Below, piece after piece: positions 35,335 through 43,556 of a stretch of DNA of 64,000 bases. Within the stretch, counting starts at the first letter, position 1. Each line of letters opens with the position of its first letter. The position numbers were made by a program, and so were the translations under genes. The notes under the pieces are model-generated. The model did not search any database. It was given only the letters and a program-made list of their open reading frames with translations, and had not been told where the DNA came from. The stretch comes from Cellulophaga baltica (lineage in GTDB: Bacteria > Bacteroidota > Bacteroidia > Flavobacteriales > Flavobacteriaceae), in contig NZ_JAHKQN010000028.1 in the NCBI RefSeq assembly GCF_018861125.1, positions 23,823 through 87,822 of the forward strand. Reading direction: 5' to 3'.

Positions 35335-35520
35335 ATGTCTCAGAGATATAAAGTCATAGATAGTACCGTTCCAACATTTGCGACAATAACAATAATTGAT
35401 TGGGTAGATTTATTTATTCGACCAACGTATTTTAAAATATTAGATGATTCTCTAAATTATTGTATTGTAAACAAAGGATTAGTTAATGATAGTCATAAAT
35501 TAGATTTTGTCTCCCGCTAG
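35335..35520 (+). pseudogene. N-terminal remnant of an IS200-like/RAYT transposase
   Basis: From the ATG at 35335 the frame reads MSQRYKVIDSTVPTFATITI and IDWVDLFIRPTYFKILDDSL, which matches my memory of the N-terminus of flavobacterial REP-associated tyrosine transposases (family start 'EKYKFI..FVTFTVVGWIDLFTR'). The HxH and catalytic Tyr regions are absent: the frame runs into the REP-like palindrome at 35512 and stops at 35518-35520. Only about 57 codons of the gene survive. Confidence 0.6.
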
Positions 35521-37321
35521 CGCAAGCGTCTCGCTTGTGCCGTTACTGCTAGAATGGGCTTATACACCAAAACAAATAAGTAACGAGGTTAGTAAAATTT
35601 ATGATTATTATATAAGTTTAGAAGACCCTAGTGTTGAAAGTGAATTAAAAAAAGAAAAATTACAAGGTTTAGAAGAGCAGGTAGAAAAAATGATGTTTTG
35701 GGAAGAATTAAAAGGAAAGACATATATACCACCAGAACCAGAGAATAAAAAAAGAAAAAAACAAGAACCTTTAAATTTGGAAGTATTTGGTATATTAGAT
35801 AGTCCATACGCACTTACTCCTGCTAATGATCAGAGCCTGAATGAAATTACAGTTGATCCTGTTCAAAATGATATTCATGCACCGCAACCAGAAACAACAC
35901 AAACAGAAACTCTAGAAGTAACTGATGAATCAACTGAAACTACAGAAATAGAAGAAGTAAAAGCCCCTGAACGATTAATGCCTACCGCTAATGATGTATA
36001 CCACTTCCACCCTATTGCTTTTATCAATCAAATGAAATTGATGTTCCCAGAGGGGGAAAATGAATATTATTGTGATAGAGATCTTTCGGAAGAAGAAGTT
36101 AAAAAGATAATAGTTGCATTACGTAAATCAGAATCTTCTGTTTATGTAGGGTCTAATAAAGAAAAATTATTTTTTAAAAGTAATTGTGATTTACCAGAAA
36201 CAGATAAAACTTTCGCAAAATTCACGAAGGAATTAAATAAAGCTTTTAACACTTATACTATTGACACTTGCATTAGAAGTATGCACTTTTTAGCACAAAT
36301 TTATCATGAAACTGATAGGTTAAGAACGAATAAAGAATATGCTACGCAAAAACCATATGCTCCTTACACAGGTAGAGGTCTTATGCAACTTACGTGGAAA
36401 TCTAACTACATTAAATATAAAGACTATAGTAATGTAGAATGTGTAACAGATTATGAATCGATTTCTAATAATCTATTTAATGCTTTTGATTTTGCTGCTT
36501 GGTTTTGGGAAAAAGGAAAAGCTTTGAATGTAGGAACAACATGGACAGCTCCTTCAACCGCTCCATCATACGTTAGTGTTTATAATGCTAGTTATCCTAA
36601 AAGTATAATAATTTACGACAACGAAGGTAATTCGGATGAATATGGAACTGTAGATTTAAACCTAATGGCTGATAATGATCATATAGATATCATAAGTTGG
36701 TTTGTTAATGGAGGCAGTAATGGATTACAAGAAAGGAGAGATTATTTGAAAAAATTGAAGAAAATTTTTAAATATGACGCGAAATGTGTCTCAAATATTA
36801 ATAGAGTTGAACAGGAACCAGAATCTATCGTTAATAATGGTGTAATTCTTCATTTTACTGGGGAAACATCAACAGAATCATCATTATCAGAAAAAACTAA
36901 AAATATTTTAAAAGAAGAAGGAGAAGCTTCAGGAAACTTTAATATTCATATTACAAGTACTGCTAGAACTCCGTATGACCAAGCTAGAATTATGTATGAA
37001 AATTGTAAATCTACAGGAGCTTCAGTTCAAAAGGGGATATATGCTTCTTCTGGAGATCAAGTGATTGATGTCTATACGGCTGAAGATAATTTAGGAAAAA
37101 GTAAAGAAGAAGTTATTGAGAAGATGGAAGATAAAATATTAGAGATAGGTCCATCAACAGTATCTAAACATCTTGCGGATCCTGAAGTTATGAATACTTT
37201 TGATGTATCATACGGAAATTTAACAGACAAGACAAATTTTTGGGACGAAATGGAAAAACGTTCTGAATTAGATAAAATTTTAGAAGAAAACAGTTGTTAT
37301 CACATTCAAATAAATCAATAA
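35507..37321 (+). CDS. GH19-type T6SS effector with unidentified C-terminal domain; 5' end replaced by a REP-like element
   Basis: The frame starts at a TTG (35507) inside the REP-like palindrome; homology with the paralogue begins at LEWAYTPKQIS, so the original 5' end was lost. ATGs at 35690 and 35693 are likely real starts (543 or 542 residues). Order: basic helical segment, Glu/Thr/Pro linker, HFHPIAFINQMK, GH19-like lysozyme domain (IYHETDRL with Glu207 from 35690, YTGRGLMQLTW, WFVNGGSNGLQERRDYL), and a ~165-residue C-terminal domain (ITSTARTPYDQARIMYENC, VSKHLADP, FDVSYGN, CYHIQI). The His/Asp/His order recalls M15 peptidases but the spacing differs. The stop overlaps the start of the downstream lipoprotein (TAATG). 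Should hydrolyse peptidoglycan. Confidence 0.78.
   Translation: MSPASASVSLVPLLLEWAYTPKQISNEVSKIYDYYISLEDPSVESELKKEKLQGLEEQVEKMMFWEELKGKTYIPPEPENKKRKKQEPLNLEVFGILDSPYALTPANDQSLNEITVDPVQNDIHAPQPETTQTETLEVTDESTETTEIEEVKAPERLMPTANDVYHFHPIAFINQMKLMFPEGENEYYCDRDLSEEEVKKIIVALRKSESSVYVGSNKEKLFFKSNCDLPETDKTFAKFTKELNKAFNTYTIDTCIRSMHFLAQIYHETDRLRTNKEYATQKPYAPYTGRGLMQLTWKSNYIKYKDYSNVECVTDYESISNNLFNAFDFAAWFWEKGKALNVGTTWTAPSTAPSYVSVYNASYPKSIIIYDNEGNSDEYGTVDLNLMADNDHIDIISWFVNGGSNGLQERRDYLKKLKKIFKYDAKCVSNINRVEQEPESIVNNGVILHFTGETSTESSLSEKTKNILKEEGEASGNFNIHITSTARTPYDQARIMYENCKSTGASVQKGIYASSGDQVIDVYTAEDNLGKSKEEVIEKMEDKILEIGPSTVSKHLADPEVMNTFDVSYGNLTDKTNFWDEMEKRSELDKILEENSCYHIQINQ
35512..35546. repeat. REP-like palindrome, copy D, at the 5' junction of the second GH19 effector
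   Basis: cccgctagcgcaagcg-tct-cgcttgtgccgttac is followed after four bases by tagaatgggcttatacacc, the start of homology with the first effector. It therefore lies exactly at the recombination joint between the transposase remnant and the effector. Confidence 0.85.
35551..36035 (+). repeat. Effector 5' repeat, copy 2
   Basis: Near-identical to 29448-29940; carries TAT where copy 1 has the premature TAA, and lacks nine bases of an AAA-rich run. Confidence 0.85.
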
Positions 37322-38253
37322 TGCAAAAACTTGTAATATTACTAATATTAACTTTTAGTTTTATTTCTTCTTGTAAGCGAGAAAAAATAAAAAATATAGG
37401 ATCTAAAAATGTCGATGATTCTACAATTAAAAACAGGTATATTAAGACTGTTAATGATACCATAATTAAAAGTCCTAATGTTATTTTTGTAATGCCAAAT
37501 GAAGAAGAAATAGAAATCTTAAAGAAGAAGCATGGAGAAGATAATTTTTATATAATAGCTGATGACATTAATTTTTATATGGCAGGTATTGTAAGAGATT
37601 TAAAAATTAAAAATATTATTTTCAGTTCAAAAAGTAGTTATTTTTTTGATGAACAAAATATTAAAATAACCAAAAAAGATTTTAAAGACCCATGGTTTAT
37701 TATTGATTATATTAATGGAAAACCTATAAAGTATTCATTAGTTGATTATTATTCGAAAGTTAAAAAGAGTAGTAAATCTTTATCTGTTTTTGAAAATAAT
37801 AAAGATTTTTTTATTGAAGATATAGATGTCAATAATGATGGTGTGTTAGATAAAATAGTAAGTAGTAAACCTTATAAAGGAAACTCATTGTATTTATTTT
37901 GTAAGAAAAATGATAATTATATATTGGCATTAGAAAGTGTAAATTTTTCTGAAGATGGAGGTAACATAATTCATAATATTTCACAATCTAAAGATGATGA
38001 TGAAATATTTATTTTGCATACTGTATTTCCTGATGGAGGAAATTTTCAAGCTTTTCATTATATTAAATATAACGTACCTAATATATGGAAACTAGATAAA
38101 ACTATATATGAAAAAACAGACTGGCAAGATTCTAAAACTTATATCTGTGATGTGAAACAAGATGTAAATATGGAAGAGTTTCTTTCAGGCAAAGGATTTA
38201 ATTCTATACCTGAAAATGTTAATAATAATGAAATGTGTAAAATTAAAAATTAA
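37321..38253 (+). CDS. Lipoprotein, probable immunity protein of the second GH19 effector
   Basis: 310 residues from the ATG at 37321 (MQKLVILLILTFSFISSC, Cys18). An upstream in-frame start at 37294 lies within the effector and would disrupt the signal peptide. The soluble region includes IDVNNDGVLDKIVSS, an FG-GAP/VCBS-like calcium loop, suggesting one beta-propeller-like blade or a short repeat. The TAATG overlap with the effector means coupled translation, the strongest contextual sign of a cognate pair. Confidence 0.72.
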   Translation: MQKLVILLILTFSFISSCKREKIKNIGSKNVDDSTIKNRYIKTVNDTIIKSPNVIFVMPNEEEIEILKKKHGEDNFYIIADDINFYMAGIVRDLKIKNIIFSSKSSYFFDEQNIKITKKDFKDPWFIIDYINGKPIKYSLVDYYSKVKKSSKSLSVFENNKDFFIEDIDVNNDGVLDKIVSSKPYKGNSLYLFCKKNDNYILALESVNFSEDGGNIIHNISQSKDDDEIFILHTVFPDGGNFQAFHYIKYNVPNIWKLDKTIYEKTDWQDSKTYICDVKQDVNMEEFLSGKGFNSIPENVNNNEMCKIKN

Positions 38254-38405
38254 ATGCTTTATCTTAAGTAATAAAAAAAACAACTAATTATTGTAGTTTT
38301 TTATGGTTTAAAAGTTAATCTTTCCAACCACGTATTTTTCCGCTCTGCTAAGTTTGCAACCCTACTGGCGAAAGTTTTTGTAATAAAAATTTTACTACGG
38401 AGGAC

Positions 38406-38993
38406 TTGAAAAGAATTGTACAGTACGTTCGTTACAATACTTTCTATAATAAAAAACCAATCACAGAACATCATGGGGAAAAATTATTTCATGGTAAAGG
38501 TGGTGTTCCTGCAAGCGATCATAATTATGAAAAGTTAACAGAGGTCTTAAATACTTCTTTTGCTAAGTTTGGCATTACTAATTGTTCTCATAAAATACAT
38601 TATTTAGCAAATATGTATACGGAAACCAATTATTTTACTGCTACTGAGGAATTTGGAAATAACCATGGTTATATGCCTTATAAAGGACGTGGTTTTCAAC
38701 AAGAACAGACTGGAATCATGGTAAAGTAGCTACACAAGCGGAACGAGAAAGAACAAGTAATTACAAAGCTTATTCAGATGCTGAAGGTAATCAAGATATA
38801 TATTCAGGCACTAATTATTATAAAGTTAGTTATGCTCAAGAGTCAGGAAGTAAAGCTCATTTGAGGTCTGAATTAACTGACAGCGCTTTAAATAAAATGG
38901 ATTGTTCTGAATTAGTGTGTAGATATCTAAATAAAATAGGCTGGTTCTTCCTAAAGGAAAGCCATTAACTGTCAATAATTTACAAATACTTTA
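38406..38993 (+). pseudogene. Broken third GH19-type effector remnant with NlpC-like fragment
   Basis: The first frame (to 38729) encodes KIHYLANMYTETNYFTATEEF and YMPYKGRGFQQ, the GH19 core seen in the two larger effectors, then stops. In another frame the sequence goes on with DWNHGKVATQAERERTS, YSGTNYYKVSYAQESGSK and DCSELVCRYLNKIGW, the last resembling the catalytic-Cys segment of NlpC/P60-type enzymes, before closing near 38968-38993 through a further frameshift. No start codon or 5' targeting region remains. A decayed effector end, useful as a record of a third catalytic combination. Confidence 0.65.
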
Positions 38994-39100
38994 ATAACAC
39001 ATTAATATTCATATAATTAAAACATTACTACTGCTCTGTTAAAATAATATTACAACTCAATAGAGTTTTTTTTATGTATAATAACTCAAATTAAGTTATT

Positions 39101-40130
39101 ATGAAACTTTTTTTAAATTACTGTTATCATTCATATTTATTTTTGTTGTAGGCTGTGCAGATCTATTAAAAATAGATACAGAATATATTACTATTACAGC
39201 AGAAAATCTATACGAATATGATAGCCTGCAATCATTTGAAGAAATTTATGACAGCACCGTAGTTATTAATTTTTTAAATAAAAAAACAGTAACCGAGCTA
39301 ATTAATTTTGAAAATTTTTACGCACTTGCATCTATTCGGTATAGCTTTAGGAAAACTCTAGATGACAGCCAAGATAAAATGAGATTTGGTCCAATAGATA
39401 TTGATGGTAGCCAACCAGGTTTTTCTAGAATTGCCTTTCTCGATACGTTATTATTTATGGCAATAGAGAAAACATCAAGTGTTACACATCACTTATTTAA
39501 AAGAATTAAATCGTTTAGAAGTTTTTCATAGCCTATAAAAAGAAAATCCATTTAAAAAATTACCAGAGCAAGATTTGTATTCAAATATTTTGTCCAAATT
39601 ATAATTGGTAAAAAACTTTCACAATTAAGGATAATGCACCCAAAGAGATTAACTGGAATAATTTTGAAAATTTAATCTCGCGCCAACAAAGAAAATTATT
39701 TACAACTATTAGAGATTTCATACCTGAACTTGAAACTGAATTACCTAAAATATATAAAGTTTGCTTTTGAGCTGAAAGACTATAACAATGCATTAATTAT
39801 TCGAGATAGTACCGTTCAACCTTTATTTAAAGAGCTTGATGCCATTAGTTTAAATACTAAAATTAATTTAAGGCAAAATGATTTTAATAACGAAACCTTA
39901 AAAAAACGCTAAAAAGTTTAAGTGTTTTTAATGAAATAGAAACAGTCCTTAAAACGGACCAAGGGTTTATTATTAATTAAGATGATGACGATTTGTATAT
40001 TGTGTATTATTACGAAAATAATGGAACTCCTTACATATTCTGTTTATCAGGACTTGATTATTTAAGACAAAGTCAAATTTATTTTCAATTATTAAGTAAT
40101 ATAGAGAATCTAAAAAATAATGGGTTATAA
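39101..40130 (+). pseudogene. Degraded lipoprotein gene
   Basis: The ATG at 39101 starts MKLFLN, then a frameshift by 39121 leads into LLSFIFIFVVGCADLLKID, a lipoprotein signal (VVGC), and about 130 further residues to a stop near 39530. Later frames give KENPFKKLPEQDLYSNIL, KYIKFAFELKDYNNALIIRD and, to the final stop at 40130, YYENNGTPYIFCLSGLDYLR. At least three frameshifts or stops. It follows the broken effector remnant and was probably its immunity gene; family unknown. Confidence 0.55.
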
Positions 40131-40132
40131 TC

Positions 40133-41152
40133 TTATCTATTAATCAACTCATTTGATGGTTGTAGCATTATAAATCGGTCATTGTCAAAACAATTTAACG
40201 TGATGTACAATTGCTGTTTTTTACTAAGTTTTGTGTTTTTAAGTACACTAATAATCTTGTAACTTGTGTTTTTTTCTAGCTTTTCCGGGTAATTGTGTAG
40301 GTATAAAGGTTCTACTTTAAAAGCAGTGCCTTTCCAACTCTTTACGTGAAAATTGAGATCATTAAGCGGGTAAACTTTCGCCGAATTATTAATAATTTCT
40401 AATTCAAAATACATTTCATTTTTATCAAAAACTATAGTGTTCAACTTAAAATCAATAACACTAATTTTGCTATGTACATTTTTAATGCTTGGTTTTTCAT
40501 TAGGCATATTTTCGCAAAATATTTGATAATACATTTCTGGTTCAGAACTGTATAAATCTTCAATAACGGTAAATTCTTCTTCTATGAGTTCTTCTTTTGT
40601 ATTTGCTTCTACAACTTCTATTTGTTCTTCTTTATTAATATCAGCTGTAACTTCTTCTTGTTTATTCTCAATAACAATTGAGGGAGTTTCTTTTTCAACT
40701 TCTAAAGTCTGAGATTCTATTTCAGTTTCAATAGTATTTTCTTTAGCCATATCAGTGGCACCTATTTTTGTGTTATTTTCACTTTTAATAACATTGCTAG
40801 CATTAATACTTCCTACTGCGTCAGAAGCAGTAAGTATATATACAAAATTTACAACTTTATTAGATGGTTGTAGTAAAAATGAATAGATATTTCCATCAAT
40901 TGTAGTAACCGTTAAATTACTCAATTGCTTTGTCTTTTTTGTTTTTAAAATACCCATATTACTCATGTCGTCATAACTGAATTGAAAATCAGAAGAAGGA
41001 GAAACAACATTTGCTATTTCTGTAGGAAATATAAGTGTAATAGTATTATTTTCATTTATAGTAATAGTTATAGGGCCGTTTACTCTCGCATATGTTAATT
41101 GCGTAACAAACACAATAATAAATAAGAAAATTTTAAAGTATTTACTGCTCAT
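40133..41152 (-). CDS. Second TraN-like protein (DUF4138 family)
   Basis: 339 residues, signal peptide to about residue 22 (VTQLTYA). The N-terminal domain (ITINENNTITLIFPTEIANV, LSNLTVTTIDGNIYSFLL) and the C-terminal domain (MYYQIFCENMP, VFDKNEMYFELEIINNSAK, LNFHVKSWKG, IMLQPSNEL) follow the 6390-7391 protein throughout; the linker between them is Glu/Ile/Val-rich. Transcribed alone, tail-to-tail with the degraded lipoprotein gene. The two TraN-like genes flank the T6SS and effector island on either side. The DUF4138/TraN assignment is by motif memory. Confidence 0.7.
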   Translation of the reverse strand: MSSKYFKIFLFIIVFVTQLTYARVNGPITITINENNTITLIFPTEIANVVSPSSDFQFSYDDMSNMGILKTKKTKQLSNLTVTTIDGNIYSFLLQPSNKVVNFVYILTASDAVGSINASNVIKSENNTKIGATDMAKENTIETEIESQTLEVEKETPSIVIENKQEEVTADINKEEQIEVVEANTKEELIEEEFTVIEDLYSSEPEMYYQIFCENMPNEKPSIKNVHSKISVIDFKLNTIVFDKNEMYFELEIINNSAKVYPLNDLNFHVKSWKGTAFKVEPLYLHNYPEKLEKNTSYKIISVLKNTKLSKKQQLYITLNCFDNDRFIMLQPSNELINR

Positions 41153-41412
41153 AATTAAAATAAGTATAGGGTTACCTTACTATGTAATTGAAAATTTTTT
41201 CTTACAAAATTGAGCGCTAATTTAGTCAAGACTTTAATCTATAAAAAATATAATCGTTTAAAGTAGCTTCTAAAATATGGAATTATAGATTTGTTAGTAT
41301 TCTATTGCTTATGGTATATAATATGTTCTTTTTTAGTGAAAATTATTCTTAAATAGTTGTTGAACATCGTAATTATAAAAACTATTAAAGCATTAAAACG
41401 ATATTCATTTCT

Positions 41413-41420
41413 TAAATTTG
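41413..41420 (+). promoter_or_regulatory. Likely -7 element of the leu operon
   Basis: taaatttg fits TAnnTTTG exactly, about 48 bp before the leuC start. No clear -33 TTG at 20 bp upstream. The rest of the gap 41153-41467 holds no leader peptide rich in Leu codons and no terminator, so no attenuator was found here. Confidence 0.5.
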
Positions 41421-41467
41421 TAATTGCTCGTTATTAGCGAAAAATATTAAAGTTTTATCAGAACAAA

Positions 41468-42880
41468 ATGAAAAAGACATTATTCGACAAAGTATGGGAT
41501 TCGCATGTAGTTAAACATGTAGAAGACGGACCAGACGTATTGTTTATAGACCGTCACTTAGTGCACGAGGTAACTAGTCCGGTTGCATTTTTAGGTATTA
41601 AAAATAGAGGAATTAGTGTATTGTACCCAGAGCGTACTTTTGCTACTGCCGATCATAACACACCAACAATTAATCAACATTTACCAGTTGAAGATCCACT
41701 TTCTGCTAATCAATTAAAAGCATTAGAAGAAAATGCAAAAGCATATGGTATTTCTCACTGGGGATTAGGACATCAAAAAAATGGAATTGTGCACGTTGTA
41801 GGTCCTGAATACGGAATTACACAGCCAGGAGCAACAATTGTTTGTGGTGATTCACATACCTCTACACACGGAGCATTTGGTGCTATCGCGTTTGGTATTG
41901 GTACTTCTGAAGTAGAAATGGTTTTAGCCTCGCAATGTATTATGCAACCTAAGCCTAAAAAAATGAGAATTAATGTTACAGGTGATTTAAACTTTGGGGT
42001 TACACCTAAAGATGTTGCTTTATATATTATTTCTAAGTTAACAACTTCTGGTGCTACAGGATACTTTGTAGAATATGCAGGTGATGTTTTTGAAAACATG
42101 ACTATGGAAGGCCGTATGACGGTTTGTAATTTAAGTATTGAAATGGGTGCTCGTGGTGGTATGATTGCACCTGATGAAAAAACATTTGAATATGTAAAAG
42201 GTAGAGAGTTTACTCCAACAGGTGCTGCTTGGGATAAAGCAATGGCTTATTGGGAAACTCTACACACTGATGAAGGTGCTACTTTTGATAAAGAACTTAC
42301 TTTTGATGCTTCTGATATAGAACCAATGATCACCTATGGTACAAATCCAGGAATGGGTATTGGTATTTCTAAAAACATACCTAATGCAGAACAGGTTGAA
42401 GGTGGTGTAAGTACATATAAAAAATCATTAGGCTATATGTCTTTCAACGAAGGAGATGGAATGATTGGTAAGCCAATTGATTTCGTTTTTATAGGAAGCT
42501 GTACAAATGGTCGTATTGAAGATTTTAGAGCCTTTACATCTATTATTAAAGGACGCCAGAAAGCACCGAATGTAACAGCTTGGTTGGTACCAGGTTCACA
42601 CAAAGTTGAGGCTGCTATTAAAGATGAAGGTCTTTTAGATATAATCCATGAAGCTGGTTTTGTGTTAAGAGAGCCAGGTTGTTCTGCTTGTTTAGCAATG
42701 AACGATGATAAAGTACCTGCAGGTAAATTAGCTGTTAGTACATCAAACAGAAACTTTGAAGGTCGTCAAGGCCCAGGATCAAGAACATTATTAGCTTCAC
42801 CTCTAGTTGCTGCGGCTGCGGCTGTTACTGGTAAAGTTACTGACCCTCGTGAATTAATGGAAAATGTAGTTGCTGGTTAA
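41468..42880 (+). CDS. leuC: 3-isopropylmalate dehydratase large subunit
   Basis: 470 residues, full length. With LeuD it isomerises 2-isopropylmalate to 3-isopropylmalate in leucine synthesis. Aconitase-type 4Fe-4S ligands are visible in GSCTNGR and [11 protein letters not shown] plus the earlier [15 protein letters not shown] segment; [15 protein letters not shown] is a family signature. First gene of leuC-leuD-(leuA/cimA)-leuB. Confidence 0.97.
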   Translation: MKKTLFDKVWDSHVVKHVEDGPDVLFIDRHLVHEVTSPVAFLGIKNRGISVLYPERTFATADHNTPTINQHLPVEDPLSANQLKALEENAKAYGISHWGLGHQKNGIVHVVGPEYGITQPGATIVCGDSHTSTHGAFGAIAFGIGTSEVEMVLASQCIMQPKPKKMRINVTGDLNFGVTPKDVALYIISKLTTSGATGYFVEYAGDVFENMTMEGRMTVCNLSIEMGARGGMIAPDEKTFEYVKGREFTPTGAAWDKAMAYWETLHTDEGATFDKELTFDASDIEPMITYGTNPGMGIGISKNIPNAEQVEGGVSTYKKSLGYMSFNEGDGMIGKPIDFVFIGSCTNGRIEDFRAFTSIIKGRQKAPNVTAWLVPGSHKVEAAIKDEGLLDIIHEAGFVLREPGCSACLAMNDDKVPAGKLAVSTSNRNFEGRQGPGSRTLLASPLVAAAAAVTGKVTDPRELMENVVAG

Positions 42881-42906
42881 GTAGCAACAAATAAAAAAAT
42901 AGTAAA

Positions 42907-43503
42907 ATGGCTTACGATAAATTTGAAATATTAACAAGTACTGCAGTTCCTTTGCCAATAGAAAATGTAGATACTGATCAAATAATACCTGCTCGTTTCT
43001 TAAAAGCAACTGAGCGTAAAGGTTTTGGCGATAATCTTTTTAGAGATTGGCGTTATAATAATGATGAAACACCTAAAGCTGATTTTGTATTAAACGATGC
43101 AACGTATTCAGGTAAAATATTAGTTGGTGGTAGAAACTTCGGTTCTGGTTCTTCAAGAGAGCATGCTGCTTGGGCAGTATATGATTACGGATTCCGTTGT
43201 GTAATTTCTAGTTTCTTTGCAGATATATTTAAGGGTAACTGTTTGAATATTGGTGTTTTACCAGTGCAAGTTAGTGCTGAATTTGCAGAAAAAGTATTTG
43301 CAGAAATTGAGAAAGATCCTAAAACAGAAATTGAAGTTAATTTACCTGAGCAAAAAGTAACAATTTTAGCTACTGGTGAATCTGAGTCTTTCGATATCAA
43401 CGGATACAAAAAAGAGAACATGTTAAACGGTTTTGATGATATTGACTATCTAGTTAATGTGAAAGATCAAATCGTTGAATTCGCTAAAAATACTCCATTA
43501 TAG
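42907..43503 (+). CDS. leuD: 3-isopropylmalate dehydratase small subunit
   Basis: 198 residues, usual length. Motifs VDTDQIIPARFLKAT, GRNFGSGSSREHAAWAVYD and FFADIFKGNCLNIGVLPV are diagnostic. 26 bp after leuC, same operon. Confidence 0.97.
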   Translation: MAYDKFEILTSTAVPLPIENVDTDQIIPARFLKATERKGFGDNLFRDWRYNNDETPKADFVLNDATYSGKILVGGRNFGSGSSREHAAWAVYDYGFRCVISSFFADIFKGNCLNIGVLPVQVSAEFAEKVFAEIEKDPKTEIEVNLPEQKVTILATGESESFDINGYKKENMLNGFDDIDYLVNVKDQIVEFAKNTPL

Positions 43504-43556
43504 AAAAGTAGTATTTAGTAATTACTAAATATATTTTCAACTGAGTATCGCATATA

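Noticed and set aside
41153-41467. leu attenuator similar to the ilv one
   Set aside because: No short frame rich in Leu/Ile/Val codons and no terminator hairpin before leuC.
41773-42099. 108-codon minus-strand frame
   Set aside because: Antisense of leuC.
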